Source of the DNA: an uncultured Chlorobiaceae bacterium
GTDB taxonomy: Bacteria > Bacteroidota > Chlorobiia > Chlorobiales > Chlorobiaceae
Direction of reading: 5' to 3'
Assembly (NCBI GenBank): GCA_903839405.1
Contig: CAIMCD010000002.1
Location: 1 to 43,900, forward strand
Length of the DNA stretch: 43,900 nucleotides
Below are positions 34,721 through 43,900 of the stretch, in pieces. Below the pieces are notes generated by a model that made no database searches, had not been told where the DNA came from, and saw only the letters and a program-made list of their open reading frames with translations. Made by a program: the position numbers and the translations under genes. How positions within the stretch are numbered: the first letter of the stretch is position 1; every line of letters begins with the position of its first letter.

Positions 34721-34892
34721 ATCCGATTGTTAATTTTCACAGATTTTCAGAAAAGAAAATTTTCTGAAAGGTACAAAAAAATTGATGATCAAAAACTACC
34801 TTAAGAAACTGAGTAGCGCCCGGTTTTATTATTTTGTTTCCGTCCCCCACCCCTGGGCTTTATTGACCAACGAAACGTTTCAGAAGGCTTTT

Positions 34893-35246
34893 ATGCATGA
34901 GATGAGTATTGCGCTTTCCATTGTAGAGGCGGCCGACCTGAAGGCACGGGAGGAGGGGGCGAGCACGATTTCGGGGATTGAGCTGGTGATCGGCAAGCTT
35001 GCCGGTATCGAGCCCGACTCCCTGAGATTTTGTTTCTCCCTGGCGGCCAAAGGGACGCTGGCCGAAGAGGCTCTGCTCTCAATTGAAGAGCCGGAAGGGA
35101 CCGGTGAGTGCATGGAGTGCGGCGTCAACTTTCCGGTTGCTTTTTATTATGCCGAGTGCCCCGAATGCCGGTCGCTGCGCATCAGGATCGTGTCGGGGGA
35201 AGAGTTTGTGATTCAATCAATAACCATTGAAGAGGGAGAGAAATAA
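34893..35246 (+). CDS. hypA: Hydrogenase nickel-insertion protein HypA
   Basis: HypA delivers nickel to [NiFe] hydrogenase. The start is ATG at 34893, which gives the obligatory MHEMSI N-terminus (His2 is the Ni ligand); the longer frame adds 37 residues of no family match. The 117-aa protein has zinc knuckles CMEC (73-76) and CPEC (89-92). AAGG precedes the start. The stop comes 2 bp before hypB. Confidence 0.95.
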   Translation: MHEMSIALSIVEAADLKAREEGASTISGIELVIGKLAGIEPDSLRFCFSLAAKGTLAEEALLSIEEPEGTGECMECGVNFPVAFYYAECPECRSLRIRIVSGEEFVIQSITIEEGEK

Positions 35247-35248
35247 TC

Positions 35249-36067
35249 ATGTGTGATACCTGCGGTTGTTCAACTGAAGGCGGGGCTGTGCTGCGCAAGC
35301 CCGGTGAGAGCGGTTATCATGTCCATATCAGTGAAGGCGGGAGCGGCCACTCGCACGAAGGAGATCACACTCATGATCATCACCACGATCACGACCATCA
35401 TCATGAGCCGCAGAGCCGGACGGTGGTGCTGCAGCAGGATGTGCTTCTGAAGAACAATCTGCTTGCCGAGCGAAACCGGGGGTATTTTGAGGCGCGAAAC
35501 ATCTTTGCACTGAATTTCCTCAGCTCTCCGGGATCCGGCAAAACCTCGCTGCTTGAAAAGATCATTCCTCTTTTGCTGCCCCATATTCCGGTTGCCGTTA
35601 TTGAGGGTGACCAGCAGACCACCAATGATGCCGAGCGCATTCAGGCCCTTGGCGTGCCGGTTATCCAGGTCAATACCGGTTCAGGGTGTCACCTTGACGC
35701 CTTGATGGTCAACCGTGCCGTCCGGGAGATGGAACTGCAGGAGAACTCGCTGCTCTGTATTGAAAATGTCGGCAACCTTGTCTGCCCGGCCATGTTTGAT
35801 CTTGGTGAAGCCCTCAAGGTGGTCATTATCAGTGTGACCGAAGGGGATGACAAGCCGCTGAAGTATCCGGCCATGTTTCATGCGGCAGATCTCTGCATTC
35901 TCAACAAGACCGACCTGCTCCCCTATGTGGATTTTGATGCGGCGAAATGCCGCGAGAACGCTCTGCGGGTCAATCATCATCTCGAATGGCTTGAGGTATC
36001 GGCTAAAACCGGCGAGGGGATTGCGTTGTGGCAGGAGTGGCTCGAAAAGAAGCTGAAAGCGCATTGA
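35249..36067 (+). CDS. hypB: Hydrogenase GTPase/Ni-storage protein HypB
   Basis: HypB is a GTPase that helps insert nickel. The 272-aa protein begins with a CDTCGC metal site (2-7) and has 13 His between residues 24 and 52, probably a Ni store. The GTPase part has the P-loop SSPGSGKTS (92-100), NVGNLVCPAMFDLGE and NKTDLLPYV. The His stretch is longer than in E. coli HypB and resembles the Ni-storing type. It is two bases from hypA and overlaps hypF. Confidence 0.96.
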   Translation: MCDTCGCSTEGGAVLRKPGESGYHVHISEGGSGHSHEGDHTHDHHHDHDHHHEPQSRTVVLQQDVLLKNNLLAERNRGYFEARNIFALNFLSSPGSGKTSLLEKIIPLLLPHIPVAVIEGDQQTTNDAERIQALGVPVIQVNTGSGCHLDALMVNRAVREMELQENSLLCIENVGNLVCPAMFDLGEALKVVIISVTEGDDKPLKYPAMFHAADLCILNKTDLLPYVDFDAAKCRENALRVNHHLEWLEVSAKTGEGIALWQEWLEKKLKAH

Positions 36068-38367
36068 GCATTTCGCGGGACGAGCGCGAGGAGCGCAGAG
36101 CGCTCCGGGTCAATGGTATTGTGCAGGGTGTCGGGTTCCGGCCGTTTGTTTACCGGCTTGCCCTGCGCTATGGCCTGAAAGGGTTTATCCGCAATACCTC
36201 CTCCGGCGTCCTGATTGAGGTGCAGGGGAACTCCTCTCTCCTCGCCGCTTTTTCAGTGGCCTTGCAAAGCGAGCTTCCTCCACTTGCAAAAATAGTTGCA
36301 ATGGAGGAGAAGCTGATTGCTCTGGTTGCCGAAGAGGCTTTTGTGATAGGGGATTCCAGCCGGGGTGAGGAGGTCGAGACCCTCATTCCTCCCGATATTG
36401 CCCTTTGCCTGGATTGCCGCCGCGAGCTGCTCGATCCCATCAACCGCCGCTTCCGCTACCCCTTCATCAATTGCACCAATTGCGGGCCGCGCTATACCAT
36501 TGTTCGCCGCATCCCTTATGATCGCCCCTTTACCTCCATGCAGGGCTTTACCCTGTGTCCGGAGTGCCAGCGGGAGTATGATGATCCCCTTGACCGCCGT
36601 TTTCATGCCGAGCCCACGGCCTGCCCGGTTTGCGGCCCCCGGCTCTCTCTGCTTGATGCTTCCGGCAAGCCTCTCCCGGACTTCTCTGCTCTTGATGCGG
36701 TTCAGGAGGCCGCCGCGCTTCTCCGCAAGGGGAGCATCGTTGCCCTCAAGGGGCTCGGAGGGTTTCACCTTGCGGTTGATGCCCGTAACGATGATGCCGT
36801 TCGTAGGCTGAGAGCAAGGAAGGGGCGTGAGGCAAAACCCTTTGCTGTGATGATGCGCGATCTTGCATCTATTGGGCACTACTGCGAATTAAGCGCAATG
36901 GAGGCTGCCGCACTCACCTCGGCCGAAGCGCCCATTGTGCTGCTTAAAAAGAGAGAGAATCAGGCTCTTGCGCCCTCCGTCGCACCCGGCAATGAGCGGC
37001 TTGGCGTCATGCTCCCCTATACGCCGCTTCATCTGCTGCTCTTTGATGGTGGGCTGGAGGCTCTGGTGATGACCAGTGCGAATTTCAGCGAGGAGCCGAT
37101 TGTGAGTGATAATGATGAAGCGCTCCTGCGCCTTAAAGGGATTGCCGATGCTTTTTTGGTGCATGACCGCCCGATTCATATCAAGTGCGATGATTCGGTC
37201 ACCATCGTTATGGCCGCAGAGCTGCGCCAGATTCGCCGGAGCCGGGGCTACGTGCCGGCACCGCTCTCTCTTCACCACCGAGGAGCGTCCGTGCTTGGTA
37301 CAGGAGGGGAGCTTAAAAACACCATCACCCTTCTGAAGGGTAATCAGGCCGTGGTGAGCCAGCATATCGGCGACATGAAAAATTATGAAGCCTATCTTCA
37401 TTTTGAGCAGATTGCGACTCACTTGCAGCATCTCTTTCAGGTCTCGCCTGAGCTTGTGGTGCATGATCTCCACCCCGGTTACATGACAACTGCCTGGGCC
37501 ATGAAGCAGGAGCTGCCCCTTCTTGGCGTACAGCATCACCATGCCCATCTGGCTTCCTGCATGGCCGAGAACCGTGAGGAGGGGCCGGCTATCGGGCTTA
37601 TTCTGGATGGAACGGGTTATGGAACCGACACCACCATTTGGGGCGGTGAGCTGCTGATCGGTGACGCTGCAGAGGCAGTTCGGTTCGCTTCGCTGGAGCC
37701 GATGCCGCTGCCGGGCGGGGAGGCGGCGGTCATGCAACCTTGGAGGGCCGCACTTGGCTACCTTTCACGAAGTTTTGCCACACTGCCTGAGCTGCCCTTT
37801 ATGCAGGATCGGATAGTTCAGCCGGTTGTTGAGCTGCTTGAAAAGCGGGTCAACTGTGTTGAAACCTCCAGTTGCGGCCGATTGTTTGACGCCGTTGCGG
37901 CCCTTTGCAACTTGCGGGGCGAGATCAGCTATGAGGGCGAGGCGGCCATTGCCCTGATGCACGCTGCTCGGGGGAGCATGGGTCGGAAGGCCTTCCGTTA
38001 CGCTTTTCAAAAGGAGCAGGGGCGCTGGATCATGCTGCTTTCACCACTTATTGAGGATGTGGTGGCGGCTCTGCAGCAGGGAGTCTCAACCATGGAGATC
38101 AGCCGTCGCTTTCACCGGGCTCTCGTCAACGGCTTTCAGGAGATTATTGGAAAAGCATCCAGCACTACCGGCATCAAAACCGTTGTGCTGAGCGGCGGCG
38201 TCTTCCAGAATCCGCTGCTCTTTGAAACCCTGCTTCGGGAGCTTCAAGGGAGGGGATACCGGGTTCTGACCCACTCCCTTCTGCCATCGAACGATGGCGG
38301 GCTCTCTTTGGGCCAGGCCGTTATAGGTCGCAGCTTCATTGCCGGAAAGTATCGCGGAGTTCAGTAG
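36028..38367 (+). CDS. hypF: Carbamoyltransferase HypF
   Basis: HypF converts carbamoyl phosphate to the thiocarboxamide used for the CN ligands of [NiFe] hydrogenase. The 779-aa protein has an acylphosphatase domain (VNGIVQGVGFRPFVYRL, about 28-44), four zinc knuckles (CLDC, CTNC, CPEC, CPVC), a YrdC domain and a Kae1-like domain with VQHHHAHLASCMAEN. The start is uncertain: GTG at 36028 has GAGGGG upstream, while TTG at 36064 overlaps the hypB stop as TTGA. Both give a complete first domain. Confidence 0.94.
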   Translation: MAGVARKEAESALSISRDEREERRALRVNGIVQGVGFRPFVYRLALRYGLKGFIRNTSSGVLIEVQGNSSLLAAFSVALQSELPPLAKIVAMEEKLIALVAEEAFVIGDSSRGEEVETLIPPDIALCLDCRRELLDPINRRFRYPFINCTNCGPRYTIVRRIPYDRPFTSMQGFTLCPECQREYDDPLDRRFHAEPTACPVCGPRLSLLDASGKPLPDFSALDAVQEAAALLRKGSIVALKGLGGFHLAVDARNDDAVRRLRARKGREAKPFAVMMRDLASIGHYCELSAMEAAALTSAEAPIVLLKKRENQALAPSVAPGNERLGVMLPYTPLHLLLFDGGLEALVMTSANFSEEPIVSDNDEALLRLKGIADAFLVHDRPIHIKCDDSVTIVMAAELRQIRRSRGYVPAPLSLHHRGASVLGTGGELKNTITLLKGNQAVVSQHIGDMKNYEAYLHFEQIATHLQHLFQVSPELVVHDLHPGYMTTAWAMKQELPLLGVQHHHAHLASCMAENREEGPAIGLILDGTGYGTDTTIWGGELLIGDAAEAVRFASLEPMPLPGGEAAVMQPWRAALGYLSRSFATLPELPFMQDRIVQPVVELLEKRVNCVETSSCGRLFDAVAALCNLRGEISYEGEAAIALMHAARGSMGRKAFRYAFQKEQGRWIMLLSPLIEDVVAALQQGVSTMEISRRFHRALVNGFQEIIGKASSTTGIKTVVLSGGVFQNPLLFETLLRELQGRGYRVLTHSLLPSNDGGLSLGQAVIGRSFIAGKYRGVQ

Positions 38368-38418
38368 GCAATTTGTTATCATGGTTCTGAAAGCTCTCAA
38401 CCAAACCAACACCAGCCC

Positions 38419-38691
38419 ATGTGCCTTGCCATACCGGGAAAACTCCTTGAAATTTTTGATGAAAACGGCCTCAAAATGGGGACGGTCGATGTCAATGGTT
38501 CAGTAACAAGGGTATGCCTTGAATATGTGCCCGAGATTCAGATCGGCCAGTACACCATTATTCATGCCGGATTTGCCCTGAAAATCATGGATGAGGAGGA
38601 GGCCGCCGAAAGCTTGAAGCTCTGGCAGGAGCTTATCGAGAGCGGAGCCTTTGATCCTGAAGAGCTACCTCCTTCAACGGACGAACTCTAA
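38419..38691 (+). CDS. hypC: Hydrogenase maturation chaperone HypC
   Basis: HypC carries the iron centre with HypD. The 90-aa protein begins [13 protein letters not shown], with the essential Cys2. It continues [23 protein letters not shown] and ends with an acidic tail, standard for the family. It is 51 bp after hypF and 14 bp before hypD. No clear Shine-Dalgarno site was seen. Confidence 0.96.
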   Translation: MCLAIPGKLLEIFDENGLKMGTVDVNGSVTRVCLEYVPEIQIGQYTIIHAGFALKIMDEEEAAESLKLWQELIESGAFDPEELPPSTDEL

Positions 38692-38705
38692 AGGCTTTTC
38701 TCACA

Positions 38706-39803
38706 ATGAAATATATTGATGAATATCGCGACCCCGAGCTTGCCCGTAAACTTCTCGGCGAGATTCGCAAAAAAGCCACCCGCCCCTGGACCATCATGGA
38801 GATTTGCGGCGGCCAGACCCACTCGATTCTGCGTAACGGCATTGACCAGCTTCTGCCGGATACAATTGAACTGGTACACGGGCCAGGCTGCCCGGTTTGC
38901 GTGACGCCGCTTGAGTCCATTGAGCGGGCTCTCGTGATAGCCGGAAAAAAAGAGGTGATCTTTACCAGCTTCGGCGATATGCTCCGCGTGCCCGGTAGTT
39001 CAAAGGATCTCTTTATGGTGCGCAGTGAAGGGGGTGATGTGCGCATTGTTTTTTCACCCCTCGACGCCCTGCAGATTGCCCGTGACAACCCCCATAAAGA
39101 GGTGGTCTTTTTTGCGGTTGGTTTTGAGACCACGGCTCCGGCCAACGCCATGGCGGTCTGGCAGGCGGCGCGCGAAGGGATCCGGAACTTCAGCGTGCTG
39201 GTCAGCCAGGTCATGGTGCCGCCAGCCATGCGCGCCATCCTCTCCTCTGCGGGCAACCGGGTGCAGGGCTTTCTTGCTGCCGGCCATGTTTGTGCAGTGA
39301 TGGGTTATGAGGAGTATGAGCCGGTTGCCCTGGAGTTTCAGGTGCCTATTGTGCCCACCGGATTTGAGCCGGTTGACCTGCTTGCCGGGATTCTGAAAAC
39401 TGTCGAGCTGCTTGAAGAGGGGTGTGCTGAGGTGGTGAACCGCTACGGCCGCGTGGTCAGCCGCGAAGGCAACCCGGCCGCCCGAGCGCTTATCTCAAAA
39501 GTGTTTGAGGTGACCGACCGCCAATGGCGCGGCATCGGTTCCATTGCCCAAAGTGGCCTTGCTCTCCGTGAGGAGTTTCGGGCCTGGGATGCCGAAAAAA
39601 AGTTCAATGTGACCCATATCTCGGCCTCGGAATCTCCGCTCTGCATGAGCGGCAGTGTCTTGCAGGGCGCCCTGAAGCCTGACGCTTGCCCCGCTTTTGG
39701 CCGGGAGTGTACGCCGGAGCATCCGCTTGGCGCGACCATGGTCTCCACCGAAGGGGCGTGCGCCGCATACTATACCTATCACCGTAACTGTAATACCCTA
39801 TGA
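38706..39803 (+). CDS. hypD: Hydrogenase maturation protein HypD
   Basis: HypD builds the Fe(CN)2CO group. The 365-aa protein has the key cysteines in [11 protein letters not shown] (Cys34) and [10 protein letters not shown] (Cys62, Cys65), then a C-terminal 4Fe-4S region with several Cys including CPAFGREC. Sequence length is that of HypD. The ATGA overlap with hypE shows translational coupling. Confidence 0.96.
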   Translation: MKYIDEYRDPELARKLLGEIRKKATRPWTIMEICGGQTHSILRNGIDQLLPDTIELVHGPGCPVCVTPLESIERALVIAGKKEVIFTSFGDMLRVPGSSKDLFMVRSEGGDVRIVFSPLDALQIARDNPHKEVVFFAVGFETTAPANAMAVWQAAREGIRNFSVLVSQVMVPPAMRAILSSAGNRVQGFLAAGHVCAVMGYEEYEPVALEFQVPIVPTGFEPVDLLAGILKTVELLEEGCAEVVNRYGRVVSREGNPAARALISKVFEVTDRQWRGIGSIAQSGLALREEFRAWDAEKKFNVTHISASESPLCMSGSVLQGALKPDACPAFGRECTPEHPLGATMVSTEGACAAYYTYHRNCNTL

Positions 39804-40843
39804 CGATTGCTCCGGTATGCCCGGCCCCGCTCATGCACCACGAAACCGTCCAGATGGCGCATGGCGCCGGAGGAAGGTTATCGCAGGCGCTCATGCAGCG
39901 GATCTTTATGCCGCACCTCCATAACGTTTTTCTTGATCAGCTTGACGACCAGGCCAAGCTTGAGTTGCAGCCGGGACGGGTGGCCTTTACGACCGATACC
40001 TATGTGGTCAGTCCGGTCTTTTTTCCGGGTGGCAATATCGGCGAGCTGGCGGTTAACGGCACGGTCAACGATCTGGCCGTAGGCGGGGCAACGCCGCTCT
40101 ATCTTAGTGCAGGGTTTGTGCTTGAAGAGGGCTTTGCGCTGGCCGAGCTTGAAACCATTGTGATTTCAATGGCTGAGGCGGCCCGCAAAGCGGGGGTCAT
40201 GATTGTGACCGGCGATACCAAGGTGGTTGGCAAGGGGCAGTGCGACAAGATTTTTATCAATACCTCGGGCATCGGTCTGATTCGCGAAGGGGTGAGTCTC
40301 TCCTGCCGTAACCTGCAGCCGGGCGACACGATCATTCTTTCCGGCACGGTGGGCGATCACGGTATGGCCATCATGACTTCCCGCGAAGGGCTCTCTTTCC
40401 AATCCCGCATTACCAGCGACTCTGCGCCCTTGAACGGGATGATTACGGCCATGCTGGATGTGAATCCTCAGCTCCACGCCATGCGTGACCCGACGAGAGG
40501 CGGGGTGGCGGCAACCTTGAACGAGCTGGCGGTCTCCTCATCGGTTGGCATTGAGATTAGTGAAGCCGCCATTCCGGTCAAGGCGGAGGTCAGGGGAGCG
40601 TGCGAACTGCTCGGGATCGACCCCCTGCATGTGGCCAACGAGGGCAAGCTCCTGCTCGCCGTTGCGGCCGAGGATGCCGCAAAAGTGCTCGCTATCATCC
40701 GCTCGTTTGAAGTGGGTCGGGATGCGGCCATTATCGGCCATGTGGTGCATGATCATCCCGGTATGGTGGTCATGCGCACACCCTTCGGCAGCCGCAGAAT
40801 TATTGATCTGCCGCTTGGGGAACAACTGCCGAGGATCTGCTGA
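39800..40843 (+). CDS. hypE: Hydrogenase maturation protein HypE
   Basis: HypE dehydrates the carbamoyl group on its last Cys to give thiocyanate. The 347-aa protein is of the AIR synthase-like fold: [12 protein letters not shown] near the start, [47 protein letters not shown]. It ends PRIC, the catalytic C-terminus. It is the last gene of hypABFCDE; the hydrogenase itself is not in the window. Confidence 0.96.
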   Translation: MTIAPVCPAPLMHHETVQMAHGAGGRLSQALMQRIFMPHLHNVFLDQLDDQAKLELQPGRVAFTTDTYVVSPVFFPGGNIGELAVNGTVNDLAVGGATPLYLSAGFVLEEGFALAELETIVISMAEAARKAGVMIVTGDTKVVGKGQCDKIFINTSGIGLIREGVSLSCRNLQPGDTIILSGTVGDHGMAIMTSREGLSFQSRITSDSAPLNGMITAMLDVNPQLHAMRDPTRGGVAATLNELAVSSSVGIEISEAAIPVKAEVRGACELLGIDPLHVANEGKLLLAVAAEDAAKVLAIIRSFEVGRDAAIIGHVVHDHPGMVVMRTPFGSRRIIDLPLGEQLPRIC

Positions 40844-41257
40844 TTATTTACCTGTTGAGTGCCCGTTCGATAGAACTGCCGCAGGAGCACCCTCTGGATA
40901 GCTCCGGAGACTTTACACAAAGCAACAAGAAATGCGTCCCGCCTCATAAAACTAAGGTTTTTTGAGACGGAAAATTGGTGCTACTGGGCATGAGAAAGAT
41001 GAATCTTTTTTAGTGCCCCGGACAGTCTTTGTCCTACAACCACCGCTATATTTAAAATTAAAACGCACACTTCATTTTGTTCGTAACCCGTGGCAATTCT
41101 TTTATTTGATGTATCTTTTTACAGACGGGAGGAGTCTTTATGGCGTTATTCTCTGTCCGGTGTTCTCTTGACCTAAACCTCCCATTGCAATATTATTAGG
41201 AGATGTCAGGATATCATAAAAAGTAACAAGAACTGTACGATAAACCAGAACTGCCAA
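40844..41257 (+). other. Intergenic region between hypE and helicase
   Basis: This 414-bp region is AT-rich after 40950 and marks the change from the hyp operon to an accessory gene. It holds a hairpin-like CGCCTCATAAAAC...GTTTTTTGAGACG (about 40938-40974), which may end the hyp transcript. Short inverted arms CCGGACAG (41018-41025) and CTGTCCGG (41153-41160) also occur. ATG at 41203 opens a seven-codon frame ending in TAA at 41224-41226, and could be the original helicase start. I see no supportable full gene. Confidence 0.5.
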
Positions 41258-43900
41258 TTGAAGATCATCGACAACATCAACACCCTGTTAGGCGACGATC
41301 TGAAGGTTTCAATCCGCCCCAAAGACAAGCTCAGGATTGCGGCTTCCTGCTTTTCCATCTACGCTTACCAAGCGTTGAAGTCTGAGTTCTCAAAGATTGA
41401 GTCGCTGGAGTTCATCTTCACGGCGCCAACATTTGTTCCCAACGAGGTAACTGACAAATTCCGGAAGGAGCATCGCGAGTTTTTCATACCCAAGTCCAAC
41501 CGGGAAAAAAGCCTGTACGGTTCAGAGTTTGAAATCCAGCTCCGCAACAAACTCACCCAGCGAGCCATTGCGCGAGAATGCGCCGAGTGGATGCGGCGAA
41601 AGGCCGTATTCCGATCAAACAGGTCAAAAGCACCTATGCAACAGTTTGCGTGCATTCAGGGATCGGAGGTAGATACTGCATACATGCCGCTTCATGGATT
41701 CACCGCAGTTGATTTGGGTTACCAGCAAGGAAATGCCATTTCAAACCTTGTGAATCGGTTTGAGGAACCGGTCTTTACGGCCACTTACCTGCAACTTTTC
41801 GAGCAGATATGGAATGATCCTGAAAAGCTTGAGGATGTTACGGCAGTCATCTGCGATCACATTGCATCAGTGTATCAGGAAAACTCACCGGAGCGTATCT
41901 ATTTTCTGATGCTCTACAATATTTTCAGCGAGTTCCTTGAGGATATTGATGAGGATGTTCTGCCCAACGACCTTACGGGTTATCAGAACTCGTTGGTATG
42001 GAAAAAGCTTTTCAACTTCCAGCGCGATGCGGCTGTCGGCATCATCAACAAGCTCGAAACCTACAATGGCTGTATCCTGGCTGACAGCGTAGGACTCGGA
42101 AAAACCTTCACAGCTCTCGCGGTCATCAAGTACTACGAACTGCGCAACCGCTCAGTTCTGGTGCTGTGCCCCAAAAAACTTGCCGATAACTGGCTGAACT
42201 ACAACAGAAACCTCAAGACCAATATCTTTGCCAAAGATCGGTTCAATTATGATGTGCTGTGCCACACCGACCTTTCCCGCACTTCGGGAGACTCTTTCGG
42301 CATACCTCTGAACCGGGTCAACTGGGGAAACTATGACCTTGTCATCATTGACGAATCACATAACTTTCGCAATAATGATGTGTTCAAGGAAAGGGAGACT
42401 CGCTACCAGAAGCTGATGAACGCGGTTATTCGCGAAGGGGTCAAGACAAAGGTTTTGATGCTTTCTGCCACCCCGGTCAACAATCGCTTCAACGACCTGA
42501 GAAATCAGCTTGCCCTGGCTTATGAGGGGGATTCCGAGAACCTCAGCAAGAAACTCCGAACCAAGCGGAGCGTTGAGGATATATTCCGGCGTGCCCAAGC
42601 CGCCTTCAACCAGTGGACAAAGCTTCCTCTGGAACTGCGTACCGCCCGGGCTATTCTCGATACACTTGATTTCGACTTTTTTGAGCTGCTCGACAGTGTA
42701 ACCATCGCCCGTTCACGCAAAAACATCCAGACCTTCTATGACACCAAAGATATCGGACAGTTCCCCGAGAGGCTCAAGCCGCTCTCCTATCGCTGCCCTT
42801 TAACCTATCGGAGCGATGTGCTTGGGCTCAACGACATTTTCAAGCAATTGGCACTGCTCAAGCTTGCTGTCTATGCCCCAATAAGCTACATCCTTCCAAG
42901 CCGCCTCAGTAAATACGAAGAGCTGTATGACACCATGGTTGAAGGCGGTAAAGGGAAACTCAGGCAGGCTGACCGCGAACGAAGCTTGCAGGCCCTGATG
43001 ACAACAAACCTTCTCAAGCGTCTGGAAAGCTCGGTGGAGTCTTTCCGGCTGACTTTGAGAAGTTTGCAAACCAACTTGATCAATACGCTGGATATTATAG
43101 CGACATTTCAGAAAACCGGCCGTTCCGAAACCATCTCAGATTTTACGGCCAATTATGAAGCCCTTGAGGCAGAAGAGGATGATTTCACGGTACCCGATGA
43201 TATCAAAATCGGCGGGAAAGTTCAGATCAGCCTGAGTGATATGGACGTTGAGCGATGGAAACATGAACTGACCTCCGACCTTCTCCTGCTTGAAGAGCTG
43301 CTTGCTTCCATGGATAAAATCACGCCCGACGATGATGCCAAGTTACAGCACCTGAAAAATCTCGTACTGAACAAGATTACCAACCCCATTAATGACGGGA
43401 ATAAAAAAGTACTAATTTTCACTGCCTTTGCAGACACGGCTAATTATCTTTACAACAACCTGGCCGAGGATATTCTGCATACCAAAGGTCTGCACAGTGG
43501 TAAGGTAACCGGTAAGGACACACCGAAATCAACGCTCAAAAAAAGCTACGACTTCCAATCATTACTGACACTCTTTTCACCTCTTGCAAAAGAAAAATGC
43601 CTTGTGCTCCCTGAAGAGTCAAGAGAACTCGATATCCTCATAGGCACCGACTGTATTTCAGAAGGTCAGAACCTTCAGGATTGCGATTACCTGATTAATT
43701 ACGACATCCACTGGAACCCGGTTCGCATTATCCAGCGCTTCGGGCGAATTGACCGGATCGGCTCGAAAAACACCGCAATTCAATTGGTCAATTACTGGCC
43801 TGACATTACGCTCGACGAGTACATCAATCTCAAGGAACGGGTCGAGAACCGGATGATGATCGCCGACGTAACGGCCACCGGTGACGACAATGTGCTCACC
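41258..43900 (+). CDS. SNF2/HepA-type helicase with PLD-like N-terminus, partial
   Basis: This gene is open to the right edge; 881 codons are visible. A TTG at 41258-41260 gives the expected MKIIDNINTLLGDDLK start (family recall); no ATG or GTG is in frame before 41588. Residues 1-150 resemble the PLD-like N-domain found on some defense helicases, but no clear HKD motif is seen. The helicase has GLGKT (279-283), DESH (365-368), SATP (403-406), then the C-terminal lobe with QRFGRIDRIG (826-835). The lobe motif HWNPVRIIQRFGRIDRIGS is of the RapA/HepA type. Such proteins often accompany methyltransferases and DUF4391 proteins in type III restriction-like islands; here the neighbours are outside the window. 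Confidence 0.82.
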   Translation, partial: MKIIDNINTLLGDDLKVSIRPKDKLRIAASCFSIYAYQALKSEFSKIESLEFIFTAPTFVPNEVTDKFRKEHREFFIPKSNREKSLYGSEFEIQLRNKLTQRAIARECAEWMRRKAVFRSNRSKAPMQQFACIQGSEVDTAYMPLHGFTAVDLGYQQGNAISNLVNRFEEPVFTATYLQLFEQIWNDPEKLEDVTAVICDHIASVYQENSPERIYFLMLYNIFSEFLEDIDEDVLPNDLTGYQNSLVWKKLFNFQRDAAVGIINKLETYNGCILADSVGLGKTFTALAVIKYYELRNRSVLVLCPKKLADNWLNYNRNLKTNIFAKDRFNYDVLCHTDLSRTSGDSFGIPLNRVNWGNYDLVIIDESHNFRNNDVFKERETRYQKLMNAVIREGVKTKVLMLSATPVNNRFNDLRNQLALAYEGDSENLSKKLRTKRSVEDIFRRAQAAFNQWTKLPLELRTARAILDTLDFDFFELLDSVTIARSRKNIQTFYDTKDIGQFPERLKPLSYRCPLTYRSDVLGLNDIFKQLALLKLAVYAPISYILPSRLSKYEELYDTMVEGGKGKLRQADRERSLQALMTTNLLKRLESSVESFRLTLRSLQTNLINTLDIIATFQKTGRSETISDFTANYEALEAEEDDFTVPDDIKIGGKVQISLSDMDVERWKHELTSDLLLLEELLASMDKITPDDDAKLQHLKNLVLNKITNPINDGNKKVLIFTAFADTANYLYNNLAEDILHTKGLHSGKVTGKDTPKSTLKKSYDFQSLLTLFSPLAKEKCLVLPEESRELDILIGTDCISEGQNLQDCDYLINYDIHWNPVRIIQRFGRIDRIGSKNTAIQLVNYWPDITLDEYINLKERVENRMMIADVTATGDDNVLT

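Noticed and set aside
34782..34892. 37-residue extension of HypA
   Set aside because: HypA needs the free MHE N-terminus to bind nickel; the extension has no family match.
36889..37737. Minus-strand 282-codon frame
   Set aside because: It is antisense to hypF, whose domains are continuous over this stretch.
41018..41160. Inverted arms CCGGACAG/CTGTCCGG, possible ends of a mobile element
   Set aside because: Only eight bases, no transposase, and no target-site duplication is visible.
40962..41171. 69-codon plus-strand frame after hypE
   Set aside because: No ribosome site, no motif and atypical composition; more likely non-coding DNA.

Overview
This window looks like part of a green sulfur bacterium chromosome (Chlorobiaceae or a close relative). 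That is an inference from the mix of protein types: a short secreted Ala/Lys-rich family, an MHS transporter with a small membrane partner, siroheme genes, a hyp cluster, and frequent non-ATG starts with weak Shine-Dalgarno sites. No photosynthesis or rRNA marker lies in the window, so the assignment is not proven. No tRNA, CRISPR array or complete insertion sequence was found.

Layout. Positions 1-21650 are read entirely on the minus strand. The left end (1-7576) is a cbb3-type cytochrome oxidase locus in the order ccoN-ccoO-ccoQ-ccoP-ccoG-ccoH-(YtkA-like)-ccoI-ccoS-(TauE/SafE-like, cut by the window edge). It holds the structural subunits plus Cu and haem assembly factors. A perfect 12-bp inverted repeat upstream of ccoN is a strong operator candidate. 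Next comes a nucleoside phosphorylase/mtnA pair, probably for methylthioadenosine salvage. It is followed by a housekeeping run: PLP-binding YggS, cyclophilin, a TPR protein, TatD, lspA, aroE, a large TPR protein and uvrC. After that come a transporter group (74-aa membrane protein, MHS-family MFS carrier, UspA) and a monocistronic outer-membrane porin.

Positions 22065-32797 are on the plus strand: a NUDIX hydrolase, a two-gene siroheme module (precorrin-2 dehydrogenase, and SUMT fused to a HemD-like domain), a DUF2127 membrane protein, an ECF sigma factor coupled to a three-TM protein with a periplasmic domain, a recent tandem duplication of a small secreted Ala/Lys-rich protein, tatA, a PPK2-type polyphosphate kinase, two small proteins (one secreted, one zinc ribbon) and an MgtA-like P3B ATPase.

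Positions 32868-34720 return to the minus strand with pyrB and a DUF1207-type outer-membrane protein. From 34893 onward the plus strand carries a complete [NiFe]-hydrogenase maturation cluster, hypA-B-F-C-D-E, without hydrogenase structural genes in the window. About 410 bp after hypE an SNF2-type helicase begins and runs off the right edge. It resembles the large helicases of restriction or anti-phage islands and is the most likely entry point to an accessory system, but its partners lie outside the window.

The best leads are: (1) the helicase and its odd 5' end; (2) an Asp at the purine-specificity position of the phosphorylase next to mtnA; (3) the operator-like repeat in front of the cbb3 operon; (4) the tandem secreted Ala/Lys-rich pair; (5) the sigma factor with its unrecognised membrane partner.
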